DNA of 64,000 nt from Ideonella sp. (GTDB lineage Bacteria; Pseudomonadota; Gammaproteobacteria; Burkholderiales; Burkholderiaceae_C), in NCBI GenBank assembly GCA_015075545.1, contig JABTUC010000003.1, positions 414,283 through 478,282 on the forward strand, given 5' to 3'. Position 1 is the stretch's first letter. Every line of letters starts with the position of its first letter. This document shows positions 1 to 9,559 of this stretch, piece by piece. A program made the position numbers and the translations under genes. The notes under the pieces are model-generated. The model was not told the origin of the DNA. It searched no databases and saw only the letters and a list, made by a program, of their open reading frames with translations.

Positions 1-1
1 A

Positions 2-208
2 CGCGCGCAGCAGCGCCAGCAAAAGCTCGACGAAGCGATCAGGACGCTGGGCTGGAAGGCGCAGTTGCGACTGACGCGCCGCTTCGCTGCGTTGGTTGGT
101 CGCGGGGTGCAGATCAACAAGGTGTGCGTGGCGGTGGCGCGCGAGCTGACCGGCTTCATCTGGGCGGTCGCCCTGCGAGCCACGCCGCAACCCAATGCGC
201 GGACCTGA
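2..208 (+). CDS. IS110-family transposase, C-terminal fragment
   Basis: The open frame enters from the left edge and ends with TGA at 206-208, giving 68 residues. The peptide contains LTRRFAALVGRGVQINK followed by VARELTGFIWAVA, which resembles the conserved C-terminal end of IS116/IS110/IS902 transposases (DEDD-type recombinases). The N-terminal catalytic part would lie outside the window, so I cannot tell whether the element is intact. IS110 elements have no normal terminal inverted repeats, so the right end cannot be fixed by eye. Confidence 0.8.
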   Translation, partial: RAQQRQQKLDEAIRTLGWKAQLRLTRRFAALVGRGVQINKVCVAVARELTGFIWAVALRATPQPNART

Positions 209-579
209 AGCCAGGGAACAAAGCCATGAGCCAGATCGATCCGGCGATGCGACACGGACCCCGACAGGGCAATCCTCGGCGCGCCTATACCGGCTTCCGA
301 CAGGAATGATCCACGCAGCTAGAACGAGGCAGGCCCACGACGAATCCGATGAAGTGCTGGTAACCAATCCGCGGATAAGAGTCTGATTCATCGTCGCAGC
401 CAAGTTCGAGTCGCATCACCAGATCGATCTCAGATGACAAGACCCAGAGAAGTCAGATTGACAAAGGCGACCATAAGAGGCGCAAAGCGCAGCCGTAGCT
501 CGAGCTACGGCGAGCATTTGAAACGACGAGTGGGCCCGTTTGGGCGCCACGAGCGGGCGTGGTGGGTTCGTTCACAGCT
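209..579. other. Non-coding 3' flank of the IS110 element with a 20-bp palindrome
   Basis: About 370 bases without a convincing gene between the transposase stop and the glycerate kinase stop. Base composition is lower in GC than the rest of the window up to about 490. Positions 492-511 form a perfect 20-bp palindrome centred on CTCGAG (GCCGTAGCTC / GAGCTACGGC). It could be part of the IS end or a transcription terminator. The sequence does not decide between these. Confidence 0.5.
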
Positions 580-1899
580 TCAGAGCACCAGCAACGCGCG
601 AAAGTCGTTGACGTTGGTGAGCGTCGGGCCGGTCACCACCAGGTCGCCGAGCCGCTCGAAGAACGAGTAGGCATCGTGGCGGTCGAGGTGGTCGGCCGCC
701 GCCAGGTCGAGCGCGGCGGCGCGTGCCAGCGTATCGGGCGCGACGATCGCGCCGGCGTTGTGCTCACTGCCGTCGATGCCGTCGGTGTCGGCGGCCAGCA
801 CCCACACGCCCGGCTCGCGCTGCAGCGCGATCGCGCAGCCGAGCGCGAACTCGCTGGCGCGCCCGCCGCGGCCGCCGCGCGGCGTCTGCGGCTGCACCGT
901 CACCGTGGTCTCCCCGCCGGACAGGATCACGCAGGGCCGTGCGAACGGCTGGCCACGCCGGCGCACGGCGCGCGCCAGCGCCGCATGCACCTTGCCGACC
1001 TCGCGCGATTCGCCCTCGACTTCGTCGCTCAGGATGTGTGCCTCGACGCCGCGCTCGCGCGCCAGTGCAGCCGCCGCCTCCAGGCTCTGCTGCGGCGTGG
1101 CGATCAGGTGCACGGCGTGGCCGCGAAAGGCCGCGTCGCCGGGCTTGGGCGTCTCGAACGCGCCGCTTTCCAACCCCGCGCGCGCCGCGGCGGGAACCGC
1201 GATGCGGTAGCGCTCGAGGATGCGCAGCGCGTCGGCGCAGGTGGTGGCGTCGGGCACCGTGGGGCCGCTGGCGATCACCGACGGATCGTCGCCCGGCACG
1301 TCGCTGATCAGCAGCGTCACCACCCGCGCCGGCGCACACCGCGCGGCGAGCCGGCCACCCTTCACCGCCGACAGGTGCTTGCGCACGCAGTTCATCTCGT
1401 CGATCGCCGCGCCGCTGGCCAGCAGCGCCTGGTTGATCTGCTGCTTGTCGGCCAGCGCCAGCCCCGGTGCCGGCAGGCTCAGCAGCGCCGAGCCGCCGCC
1501 CGAAATCAGGCACAGCACGAGGTCGTCGGCGGTGAGGCCGCGCGTCAGCTCGACGATGCGCTGCGCGGCGCGTTGCCCGGCTGCATCGGGCACCGGGTGC
1601 GAGGCCTCCACCACCTCGATGCGGCGCTGCCCGTGCGGTGCGTCGGCGTCGCTGCGATACGACGGCGGCACGTGGCCATAGCGCGTGACCACCAGCCCCG
1701 ACAGCGGCGCGTCGCGCGGCCACAGCGCGTCGAGCGCCGCGGCCATCGCACCGGCGGCCTTGCCGGCGCCGAGCGCGAGGGTGCGGCCCTTGCCGGGCTC
1801 GGGCGGCGTGGGCAGGAACGCGGGCATCACCTGCGCCGGCTGCGCGCGAGCGACGGCGGCATCGAAGAGGGCTCGCAGGAAAGCGCGCGGATCTTGCAT
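580..1899 (-). CDS. Glycerate 2-kinase (DUF4147/MOFRL family)
   Basis: The 439-residue product matches the usual length of MOFRL-type glycerate kinases (GckA/TtuD/GlxK group), which phosphorylate D-glycerate to 2-phosphoglycerate in the cytoplasm. The N-terminal DUF4147 domain has a glycine-rich LALGAGKAAGAMAAAL segment (about residues 41-56), then LCLISGGGSALLSLPAPG and NCVRKHLSAVKGGRLA. The C-terminal MOFRL domain ends with LAADTDGIDGSEHNAGAI. It stands alone, convergent with the IS110 fragment and followed upstream by a 180-bp gap. Family assignment is firm. The physiological pathway (glyoxylate, tartrate or serine) cannot be told from the context. Confidence 0.9.
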   Translation of the reverse strand: MQDPRAFLRALFDAAVARAQPAQVMPAFLPTPPEPGKGRTLALGAGKAAGAMAAALDALWPRDAPLSGLVVTRYGHVPPSYRSDADAPHGQRRIEVVEASHPVPDAAGQRAAQRIVELTRGLTADDLVLCLISGGGSALLSLPAPGLALADKQQINQALLASGAAIDEMNCVRKHLSAVKGGRLAARCAPARVVTLLISDVPGDDPSVIASGPTVPDATTCADALRILERYRIAVPAAARAGLESGAFETPKPGDAAFRGHAVHLIATPQQSLEAAAALARERGVEAHILSDEVEGESREVGKVHAALARAVRRRGQPFARPCVILSGGETTVTVQPQTPRGGRGGRASEFALGCAIALQREPGVWVLAADTDGIDGSEHNAGAIVAPDTLARAAALDLAAADHLDRHDAYSFFERLGDLVVTGPTLTNVNDFRALLVL

Positions 1900-2083
1900 G
1901 GCCCGCGAATTACAGCATCAGGGCTCGGCGCTGGATCCGATCAGTTGGCGCGCGCCTGTTGGCGATCGACCGGCGCCAGCGACGCCAGGCAGCCTTCGGG
2001 CAGCGGGGTCTGTCCCATGGAAGGCAGCTGGAACGAACTCGCCATCGAGATCGTGGGCCCGCTGATTGCAGCGTCCGCCCCGC

Positions 2084-3502
2084 TCAGAACCTCGTCCTCA
2101 CCGTGTAGCTGAGCGTCGTCTTGCCGTCGGCCGGCACGTCCACCAGCCACACCGCGCTGCGCGCCTCGGGCTTGGTGTGGCGCTGGCTCTCGGACACCAT
2201 CTCCCAGTCGCCGGCCACCGGCTCCACCACCTTCACGGTAACGGCGCTGTCCTTGGCGTTGGACAGCTCGATGCTGTAGGCGCTTTCGTAGACGTTGTTG
2301 CCGAGCTTGCGGAAGCTGGTCTGCTTGCGTGTGGCCTTGACGTCGAACGCGTCACCGAGCTTCAGGCGCACCACGTCGTTCTTGGCGGTGTGGTCGATGC
2401 GGTCTTCGCCGATGAAGAGGGCGTTGCCGCGCGAGTCTTTCTTGTAGACGCGTACGATGCCCTTGGGCAGCGGCTGGCCGAGCCCGCCGCCCTTGTTGTC
2501 GAACTCGACGAACACCGCCACCTTGTTGGCGCGCCCCAGGTCGGCCTGCTGGCCGCGGTAGTACCAGTCCTGCCCCTCGGCGCGGTACTCCTTGCGCACC
2601 GGCACCGCGGCGGCCGCGAGCAGCGCCACCTGCTTGGTCTGGTTGTCGAGGATCGTGGTGGGCCGGTTCAGCGAGTACAGGTGGTACTCGAAGAGCTGCT
2701 CGCGCGCCATGTCGGCAGCCGGTGCGGCCGCTCGCGCGGCCATCGCGAACTCCTTGGTGCGCAGCTCGTCGCGCACGCGGTTCACGTCGCCGGCCACGAG
2801 CTGCAGCCTGGCCTTCTCGTAGCTCGCGCCGCTCTGGTTGGTGAGCGTCACCCAGCCGGCCAGGTCGAGCCTGGATTCGTCGCCGGACAGCTCGGCCACG
2901 TAGTCGGCGCGCCATGAGAGGCCGCCGGTGAGGTACGACAGCTCGGCCGCCTGGCGGCCGGCGTTGGCGCTGTCGAGCTGCACCACCAGCGTGGGCCGGT
3001 CGCGCAGGTTGGCGGGAATCGCGCCGTAGGCGATGCGCCCGGGCACGCCGGTCTCGATGCGGTCGGCGTACTTCAGCACCACGCCGCCGTTGGTGGCCAG
3101 CACCTCGGCCTGCTCGCGCGTCTCGGCGCCGGTGGTGGGGTGGGTCTTGATCACGGTGACGCTGCGGCCCACGTATTTGTCGAGCAGCTTCTGCGGCGTC
3201 AGCAGGTCGAAGTCGAAGTTCTGCTCCATCAGCCGCAGGCTGCCGCCGCTGACGGCGCGCAGGCTGGCGGTTTCGGGCCGCATCTTGGCGCTGACGTCGC
3301 GCAGCGCGATGGCGTTGGCGCCTTTGTCGAACGCGATCTGGCGCGTTTCTTTCACCAGCGCCAGCGAGTCGTTGTAGATGGTGACGGCCACCGCCTCGCG
3401 GTCTTCGGCGCGGCTGACCTTCTCGGTGGTGTTGGCGCCGGCGATCGAACAGGCGGCGATCGCCGCCAGCGTGGCGGCATGTTGCATCGGGTGGCGGGGC
3501 AC
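2084..3502 (-). CDS. DUF4139 domain-containing exported protein
   Basis: The 472-residue protein has the features of the DUF4139 family: an N-terminal segment with VAVTIYNDSLALVKETRQI, then a beta-rich C-terminal domain with LTGGLSWRADYVAEL and LTNQSGASYEKARLQLVAGDV. The N-terminus (LAAIAACSIAG) looks like a Sec signal with a lipobox-like cysteine. The start is a GTG at 3502 with GAGGAG five bases upstream. The alternative ATG is five codons downstream and has a poor ribosome-binding site. The function of the family is unknown, and it is often exported. A 110-bp gap separates it from the next gene on the same strand. Confidence 0.85.
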   Translation of the reverse strand: MPRHPMQHAATLAAIAACSIAGANTTEKVSRAEDREAVAVTIYNDSLALVKETRQIAFDKGANAIALRDVSAKMRPETASLRAVSGGSLRLMEQNFDFDLLTPQKLLDKYVGRSVTVIKTHPTTGAETREQAEVLATNGGVVLKYADRIETGVPGRIAYGAIPANLRDRPTLVVQLDSANAGRQAAELSYLTGGLSWRADYVAELSGDESRLDLAGWVTLTNQSGASYEKARLQLVAGDVNRVRDELRTKEFAMAARAAAPAADMAREQLFEYHLYSLNRPTTILDNQTKQVALLAAAAVPVRKEYRAEGQDWYYRGQQADLGRANKVAVFVEFDNKGGGLGQPLPKGIVRVYKKDSRGNALFIGEDRIDHTAKNDVVRLKLGDAFDVKATRKQTSFRKLGNNVYESAYSIELSNAKDSAVTVKVVEPVAGDWEMVSESQRHTKPEARSAVWLVDVPADGKTTLSYTVRTRF

Positions 3503-3612
3503 GATTGCTCCTCGGGTTGCGACAGCGGCTTCAACGCGCCAGCGGGTCGGACGGGGTCAACGCCCTGGCCGGGACATGCGCCGCGCCGAAGCGCACCCGG
3601 CCTGGCAGCGGC

Positions 3613-4296
3613 TCAACTCACGTTGATCACGCGCATCCCCAGCAACTTGCCGCCGGGTTTGTCGAGCACCTGAATCGTCGCCTGCTTGGGGTTGAAGGCC
3701 TCGGGCAGCGGCACGCTGCCGCGCAGGATCTGCGACGCCAGCGTCACCTTGACCGGGTCGAGCGTGAGGTGGCGCTCGGCGCCGCCGGCCAGCCCCATGA
3801 CCACGAACTGCAGCACCGCCGGCAGCGGCGCATCGCCGCCCTTGGGGCGCGTGAGCAGCAGCTCGTAGGCCAGCGCGCCGCGCTGCTTGGAGAAGCGCAC
3901 CGCGCGCACCTCGACCGCGCCGCCGCGCGGGTCGGGTGGCAGCGAGGCGATCAGGAACTCGCGGTCGGCGCGCGCGTTCTTGGTGCGCTCGCGGTCGGCA
4001 GCCAGCTCGTCGGCGACCGACTTGCGCTCGGCGATCACCGTCTCCAGCCGCTGCGTGGTGGCCGTGAGGTCGCTGCGTGCGCGGTCGCGCTCCTGCTCGG
4101 CCTGCACTGCGCGGTCGCGCAGCGCGGCGCCCTCGGCGGCCGACAGGCGCGGCGGCAGCACGCGATCCTGCACGATGATGACGCCGGCGGCGCCGGCCAG
4201 CGCGCCGGCCAGCAGCAGCACCAGCCAGCCGGGCAGCCGCCACGCCGAGCGCTTGCGGCCATAGGGATTGAAAGCGACGGGTTTGAAGTTCTGCAT
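3613..4296 (-). CDS. Hypothetical membrane-anchored coiled-coil protein
   Basis: I do not recognise the family. From the ATG at 4296 the product is 227 residues with a single transmembrane segment at about 20-40 (LPGWLVLLLAGALAGAAGVIIV). This is followed by an Arg/Glu/Ala-rich, heptad-like coiled coil of about 70 residues (AAEGAALRDRAVQAEQERDRARSD) and then a C-terminal beta-rich domain. Topology suggests an inner-membrane anchor with a periplasmic domain. A longer frame begins at 4341, but its first 15 residues are proline/arginine-rich and unlike a signal anchor, so I chose the inner ATG. The gene lies 115 bp downstream of the oxidoreductase gene on the same strand. Confidence 0.6.
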   Translation of the reverse strand: MQNFKPVAFNPYGRKRSAWRLPGWLVLLLAGALAGAAGVIIVQDRVLPPRLSAAEGAALRDRAVQAEQERDRARSDLTATTQRLETVIAERKSVADELAADRERTKNARADREFLIASLPPDPRGGAVEVRAVRFSKQRGALAYELLLTRPKGGDAPLPAVLQFVVMGLAGGAERHLTLDPVKVTLASQILRGSVPLPEAFNPKQATIQVLDKPGGKLLGMRVINVS

Positions 4297-4411
4297 GCTC
4301 GAACCGCGGTGACGTCGACGCGGACCGGCAGGTTCTACCACAGCCGCGCGCGCGGCCCGGCGGCCGCCACGCTGGCCGCCCGGCGCGACCGCGGCGTACG
4401 GCCTCGGCGCT

Positions 4412-7400
4412 TCAGCGCGCCACCACCGCGATGCCGCGCAACTGCCCGGCCTGCGGCGGCGCCGCCGGGCGCGGGTAGCGCTGCGGGTCGAAGCGGTGCA
4501 GCAGCTCGGCCTCGCGCACGCGCGCCAGCGCGACGTTGGCGATCTTCACGTGGCCGTAGCCGCGCATCGCCAGCGGCAGGCGCGCGATCTCGCTGGCCAG
4601 CGGCAGGTTCGGCGCGCGCAGTTGCGGCAGCAGCTCGTCGATGCGCGCCTCGTACTGCGCGATCAGCTCGCGCTCCAGGCGGCGCTCGGCGATGCGGCCG
4701 AAGAGGTCGAACGCGCTGCCGCGCAGGCGGCGGCCCCTGGCCAGCACGCGCAGCATCGGCATCAGCCAGCCGCCGAGCCGCAGCTTGCGCGGCGGCTGGC
4801 CGTTGCGCGCGCGGCTGAGCAGCGGCGGAGCCATGTGGAACTCGAGCTTGATGTCGCCTTCGAACTGCGCCGCCAGCTCGCGCTGGAAGCGGCCGTCGGT
4901 GAACAGGCGCGCCACCTCGTACTCGTCCTTGTAGGCCATCAGCTTGAGCAGGCCCGCGGCCACCGCGCGCGTGAAGGGCGCTGCGCCGCCGACGCCCAGC
5001 CCCGCCTCGTGCGCCTGCACGCGGCGCACGCGCTGCGCGTAGCGCTGTGCATAGGCGGCGTCCTGATAGGCCGTGAGGTGCTCGACGCCGCGCGCGATCA
5101 GCGCCTCGAGGGTCTCGTTGTCGGGCAGCGCCGACGGGGCCGCGCCGTCGCGCAGCGCGCGCAGGGCCTGTGGGTCGCCGGCCGCCAGGCGCCCGAGCGC
5201 GAAGGCGAGCCGGTTGCTCTGCACCGCCACGCCGTTGAGCTCGATGGCGCGCGTCAGCGCCGCCAGGCTCACCGGCACCAGGCCGCGCTGCCAGGCGTAG
5301 CCGAGCGCGAGGATGTTGGCGACGATGGTGTCGCCGAGAAACTCCTCGGCCAGGGCCTGCGCGTCGAAGGTCTCGACGTGGCCCTGCCCGGCGGCGAAAT
5401 GCAGCTTCTCGAGCAGCGCCGCGACGCGCAGATCGGCGTCGGGGTTCAGCACCGACTCGGCCACCGGCGTCTCGTGCACGTTGGCCAGCACGCGGGTGCG
5501 GCCGTGGCGCACCGACTGCAGCGCCTCGGGCGACGCGCCGACCACCAGATCGCAGGCGAGCATGGCGTCGGCCTGCTGGGTGTCGATGCGCACCTGGTTG
5601 AGCCGCTCGGGCACGTCGGCCCAGCGCACGAAGCTCAGCACCGAGCCGCCCTTCTGCGCGAAGCCCATGAAGTCGAGCACGCTGGCGCTCTTGCCTTCGA
5701 GGTGCGCGGCCATCGCGATCACCGCGCCGACGGTCACCACGCCGGTGCCGCCGACGCCGGTGACCAGCAGATCGTAGGGGCCGGTCCACTCGTGCGGCGC
5801 GGGCAGCGGCAGCGCGGCCACGCGGTGCTCGAACTCGCCGTGGCCGCCTTGCAGCGCGCCGGTCTTCTTGCGCAGCGAGCCGCCGATCACGCTGACGAAG
5901 CTCGGGCAGAAGCCCTTGACGCACGAGTAGTCCTTGTTGCAGCTGCTCTGATCGATCTTGCGCTTGCGCCCCAGCGCCGTCTCGTGCGGCAGCACCGCGA
6001 CGCAGTTGCTCTGCACCGAGCAATCGCCGCAGCCTTCGCAGACGTGCTCGTTGATGAAGACCCTGCGCGCCGGGTCGGCCATCTCGCCCTTCTTGCGCCG
6101 GCGGCGCTTCTCGGCGGCACAGGTCTGCTCGTAGATCAGCACCGTCACGCCCGCGATTTCGCGCAGCCGGCGCTGCACGGCGTCGAGCGCCTCGCGCGGG
6201 TGGAACTCGGTGCCGGGCGGAAACCGCGCGTGATGGCCGTCGTACTTGGCGATGTCGTCGCTGACGACCACCACCTTCTTGACGCCCTCGCTCTCGACCT
6301 GGCGCGCGATGCGGTCGACGCTGATCGGGCCGTCGACCGGCTGGCCGCCGGTCATCGCCACGGCGTCGTTGAACAGGATCTTGTAGGTGATGGTCGCCTT
6401 CGACGCCACCGCCTGGCGGATCGCCAGATAGCCCGAGTGCCAGTAGGTGCCGTCGCCGAGGTTCTGGAACACGTGCGGCACCTTGGTGAACATCGAATGG
6501 CTGACCCAGTCGACGCCCTCGCCGCCCATCTGGATCACGCCTTCGGTGTTGCGGCCCATCCAGGCCGCCATCACGTGGCAGCCGATGCCGGCCTGCGCGC
6601 GCGAGCCCTCGGGCACGCGGGTGCTGGTGTTGTGCGGGCAGCCGGCGCAGAAGTACGGCACGCGCTTGACGGCATCGCCGGCGTTGCTCAGCAGCTCGGG
6701 CAGCGTGAAGTCGCGCACGTGCTGCAGGTGGTCGCCCAGCGCCTGGTCGTTCGGGAAGTGGCGCGCGATCCAGTGCGCCACGATCTCGATCAGCCGCGAC
6801 GGCCGCAGTTCGCCGAGCGCCGACACCAGCGGCTGCCCCTGCGCATCGTGCTTGCCGATGATCACCGGCCGCTGCCCCGGCGGCGCGTTGTAGAACAGGT
6901 CGCGCAACTGCAGCTCGACCACCGGCGCCTTCTCCTCGACGACGAGGATCTCCTGCAGGCCGCGCGCGAACTCGCGCAGCCGCGTCGGCTCGATCGGAAA
7001 CGACAGCCCCACCTTGTACAGCCGCACGCCGGCTGCGGCGAGCATCTGCGGCGTGATCTCGAGGCGGCGCAGCACCTCCATCAGGTCGAAGTGCGCCTTG
7101 CCGCAGGTGACGATGCCCACCTTGGCGCGCGGCGAGACGATCACCTCGCGGTCGATCGAGTTGACGCGCGCGAACGCGCGCACCGCCGCCAGCTTGTCGT
7201 GCAGACGCACCTCGATGCGCGGGCTCGGCAGGTCGGGCCAGCGGTAGTGCAGCCCGTCGGCCGGCGCCGCGTGGCCGGTGAGCGCGCGCACGGCGTCGGC
7301 GTCGCGCCAGGCGTCGACGCGCGCGTGCACGGCGTCGAGGTCGACGGTGGCGCCGCTTTCCACCACCTCCGACAGCGCGGTGAAGCCGACCCAGTTGCCG

Positions 7401-8008
7401 CTGTAGCGCGACAGCGCCCAGCCGTAGAGGCCGAACTCCAGGTACTCGGCCACGTTGGCCGGCGACACGATCGGCATGTGGAAGGCCTGGAACAGCCCGT
7501 CGCTCTGGTGCGACATCGACGACGACACGCAGCCGTGGTCGTCGCCGGCCACCACCAGCACGCCGCCGTGCGACGAGCTGCCGTAGGCGTTGCCGTGCTT
7601 GATGGCGTCGCCCGCGCGGTCGACTCCCGGGCCCTTGCCGTACCACAGCGCGAACACGCCATCGACCGTGCGCTGCGGGTCGGATTCGACCCGCTGCGTG
7701 CCTAGCACCTGCGTGGCGCCCAGCTCCTCGTTGATCGCCGGCACGAAGCGCATACCGGCCTCGGTGAACTGCGGGCCGGCCTTCCAGATCGCCTGGTCGA
7801 CCATGCCCAGCGGCGAGCCGCGGTAGCCGCTGATGAAGCCCTGCGTGTTCAGCCCGGCCGATGCGTCGCGCGCGCGCTGCATCAGCATCAGCCGCAGCAG
7901 CGCCTGCGTGCCGGTGAGGAACACCTGGCCGCTTTCGGCCCACAGGTTGTCGCGCAACTGGTAGTGCGGCCGCGCCAGGGCAGGGGCGGTTTCGGCGACG
8001 GCGGACAT
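4412..8008 (-). CDS. Indolepyruvate ferredoxin oxidoreductase, fused alpha-beta subunits
   Basis: The 1198-residue single chain combines the IorA and IorB modules that are separate in archaea. Such fusions are common in proteobacteria. These enzymes oxidatively decarboxylate arylpyruvates to arylacetyl-CoA with ThDP and pass electrons to ferredoxin. The ThDP domain has CAGCPHNTSTRVP near residue 454. A cysteine-rich Fe-S segment (CEGCGDCSVQSNC, then CNKDYSCVKGFC) lies at about 655-705. The gamma-type domain begins with DLLVTGVGGTGVVTVGAV. The ATG has AAGGAG seven bases upstream. The gene is divergent from an Lrp-type regulator 137 bp away, a common pairing. The product could feed phenylacetyl-CoA into the paa pathway at 35-49 kb (inference). 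Confidence 0.92.
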   Translation of the reverse strand: MSAVAETAPALARPHYQLRDNLWAESGQVFLTGTQALLRLMLMQRARDASAGLNTQGFISGYRGSPLGMVDQAIWKAGPQFTEAGMRFVPAINEELGATQVLGTQRVESDPQRTVDGVFALWYGKGPGVDRAGDAIKHGNAYGSSSHGGVLVVAGDDHGCVSSSMSHQSDGLFQAFHMPIVSPANVAEYLEFGLYGWALSRYSGNWVGFTALSEVVESGATVDLDAVHARVDAWRDADAVRALTGHAAPADGLHYRWPDLPSPRIEVRLHDKLAAVRAFARVNSIDREVIVSPRAKVGIVTCGKAHFDLMEVLRRLEITPQMLAAAGVRLYKVGLSFPIEPTRLREFARGLQEILVVEEKAPVVELQLRDLFYNAPPGQRPVIIGKHDAQGQPLVSALGELRPSRLIEIVAHWIARHFPNDQALGDHLQHVRDFTLPELLSNAGDAVKRVPYFCAGCPHNTSTRVPEGSRAQAGIGCHVMAAWMGRNTEGVIQMGGEGVDWVSHSMFTKVPHVFQNLGDGTYWHSGYLAIRQAVASKATITYKILFNDAVAMTGGQPVDGPISVDRIARQVESEGVKKVVVVSDDIAKYDGHHARFPPGTEFHPREALDAVQRRLREIAGVTVLIYEQTCAAEKRRRRKKGEMADPARRVFINEHVCEGCGDCSVQSNCVAVLPHETALGRKRKIDQSSCNKDYSCVKGFCPSFVSVIGGSLRKKTGALQGGHGEFEHRVAALPLPAPHEWTGPYDLLVTGVGGTGVVTVGAVIAMAAHLEGKSASVLDFMGFAQKGGSVLSFVRWADVPERLNQVRIDTQQADAMLACDLVVGASPEALQSVRHGRTRVLANVHETPVAESVLNPDADLRVAALLEKLHFAAGQGHVETFDAQALAEEFLGDTIVANILALGYAWQRGLVPVSLAALTRAIELNGVAVQSNRLAFALGRLAAGDPQALRALRDGAAPSALPDNETLEALIARGVEHLTAYQDAAYAQRYAQRVRRVQAHEAGLGVGGAAPFTRAVAAGLLKLMAYKDEYEVARLFTDGRFQRELAAQFEGDIKLEFHMAPPLLSRARNGQPPRKLRLGGWLMPMLRVLARGRRLRGSAFDLFGRIAERRLERELIAQYEARIDELLPQLRAPNLPLASEIARLPLAMRGYGHVKIANVALARVREAELLHRFDPQRYPRPAAPPQAGQLRGIAVVAR

Positions 8009-8145
8009 GGCTGCGCTCCTTCGGTGCCGGCACGCTGAGGAGGCCTCAGCTTACGCGCACGACACCGCAAAGGTTTTTCCGGTTCGCCTCGCGTCGGCGC
8101 CGCTTTGAGAAAATCATTCCTCTTTCGACCCCTGACGGAGAATGA

Positions 8146-8652
8146 ATGAAGCTCGATCGCTACAGCTTGCAGATCCTGGCGGAGCTGCAGCGCGACGCCC
8201 GGCAGACCGTGCAGCAACTGTCGGCCGCGGTCGGCCTGTCGCCCACGCCGTGCTGGCGTCGCGTGAAGGAGCTGGAGGCCGCCGGCGTGATCCGCGGCTA
8301 CACCGTGCTGATCGATCGCCAGCAGGTTGGCCTGCACCTGCGCGTGGTGGTCGAGGTCAACATGCGCGAGCACAGCGAGGAGCTGGTGCGCCGCTTCGAG
8401 CGCGCGGTGGCCGCCAGCCCGCAGATCGTGCACTGCGTCAGCACCACCGGCCAGGCCGACTACATCATGACGGTGCTGATCGCCGACATCCAGGCCTACG
8501 AGCAGTTCCAGCACGACACGATCTTCCGGCTGCCCGGCGTTGCGCACGTGCGCTCGAGCATCGTGCTGAAGGAGATCAAATCCGAAACGCGGCTGCCGGT
8601 GCCCGATTCGTCGGTCACCGAGGCGCGCCGGCCGCGCCGTGCGCGCCGCTGA
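8146..8652 (+). CDS. Lrp/AsnC family transcriptional regulator
   Basis: The 168-residue protein starts with LDRYSLQILAELQRDAR, a classical AsnC-type helix-turn-helix (VQQLSAAVGLSPTPCWRRVK). The RAM ligand-binding domain follows (VVVEVNMREH, then YIMTVLIADIQAYEQF). The ATG at 8146 has GACGGAG five bases upstream. An overlapping ATG at 8142 is in another frame. The gene is divergent from the indolepyruvate oxidoreductase gene, so control of that gene by an aromatic amino acid or its keto acid is the natural guess. No operator could be defined with confidence in the 137-bp spacer. Confidence 0.9.
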   Translation: MKLDRYSLQILAELQRDARQTVQQLSAAVGLSPTPCWRRVKELEAAGVIRGYTVLIDRQQVGLHLRVVVEVNMREHSEELVRRFERAVAASPQIVHCVSTTGQADYIMTVLIADIQAYEQFQHDTIFRLPGVAHVRSSIVLKEIKSETRLPVPDSSVTEARRPRRARR

Positions 8653-8688
8653 CGCGCGGTTCGGCCGCGCGCGCCGTCGACGCGCGGT

Positions 8689-9474
8689 TCAGCCGCGCGG
8701 CGGTACCGGCACCGTGCCGCCGAGGTGGCGCCCGGCGTCGAGCAGCAGCAGCTCGCCGGTGGTGGTGCGCGCGCCGTCGATCAGCCACACCACCGCATCG
8801 GCCACGTCTTCGGCGCTGGCCGCGGTCTGCAGCGGCGTGGTCTGCTCGTAGCTGGCTTTGATCTTCTCGAAACCCTGCTGCCCGATGCCGTCGACGAACC
8901 AGCGCGTCGTGATCAGCCCCGGGCACACCGCGTTGACGCGCACCTGCGGCGCCAGCGCGCGCGCGAAATGCAGCGTCATCGCGTTGACCGCGCCCTTCGA
9001 TGCGATGTACGGCACCGACGAGCCGATGCCCAGCGAGCCGGCGATCGACGACACGTTGACGATCGCCCCGCGCGCGCTGCGCAGGTGCGGCGCCGCCGCG
9101 CGCACCATCTGAAAGGTGCCGAGCGCGTTGACGCCGACGATCGAGTGAAATGCCTGCGCGTCGATCGCGTCCCAGTTGCCGCCGCCGGCGAAGGTGGTGA
9201 CGCCCGCGTTGTTGACCAGCGCATCGAGCCGCTGCCAGCGGCCCACCGCGGCGGCCACCAGCGCGCGGCACGCCGCGTCGTCGGCGACGTCGCCGCGCAG
9301 CAGCAGCGTGTCGGCGCCGGCAGCGCGGCAGGCAGCCTCGGCGTCGCGCGCCTCGCGCTCGCTCTTCGAGTAGTTGATCAGCACGTCGTAGCCGCGCTGC
9401 GCCAGCAGCAGCGCGGTGGCGGCGCCGACGCCCGTGGCCGAGCCGGTGACGATCGCGGTCTTGCGCTGTGACAT
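8689..9474 (-). CDS. SDR family oxidoreductase
   Basis: The 261-residue product is a classical short-chain dehydrogenase. It has the cofactor motif TGSATGVGAA (TGxxxGxG) at about residue 10, LVNNAG near 90, the catalytic serine in VNVSSIAGS, YIASK as the catalytic Tyr-x-x-x-Lys, and CPGLITTRWF after it. The ATG has GGAGG upstream. It resembles FabG-like 3-oxoacyl reductases, but the substrate cannot be read from the sequence. It is convergent with the Lrp-type gene and has no obvious operon partner. Confidence 0.9.
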   Translation of the reverse strand: MSQRKTAIVTGSATGVGAATALLLAQRGYDVLINYSKSEREARDAEAACRAAGADTLLLRGDVADDAACRALVAAAVGRWQRLDALVNNAGVTTFAGGGNWDAIDAQAFHSIVGVNALGTFQMVRAAAPHLRSARGAIVNVSSIAGSLGIGSSVPYIASKGAVNAMTLHFARALAPQVRVNAVCPGLITTRWFVDGIGQQGFEKIKASYEQTTPLQTAASAEDVADAVVWLIDGARTTTGELLLLDAGRHLGGTVPVPPRG

Positions 9475-9559
9475 GGGGCCTCCGGGGCCGACGATAGCAA
9501 GGTTCGGCGAACGAGCGCCTTCGTCGGTGCAAGCGCCGGCCCGCGCGGGCGGTCCGCCG

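Noticed and set aside
1941-2045. A possible 34-residue peptide (MASSFQLPSMGQTPLPEGC...)
   Set aside because: It looks slightly protein-like, but there is no ribosome-binding site, it is very short and it has no known family. It is listed only as a possible remnant.
4335-8033. Very long open frames antisense or out of frame to real genes (for example 4335-8033, 59304-63140, 25336-28680, 559-2112)
   Set aside because: They are Arg/Ala/Gly-rich low-complexity translations that arise from the high GC content. The opposite or alternate frame has clear protein family motifs.
8009-8145. Promoter boxes in the ior/Lrp divergent spacer
   Set aside because: A TTGAGA-like word at about 8104 has no matching -10 at proper spacing. 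Eye inspection is not enough to call sigma-70 promoters in such GC-rich DNA.
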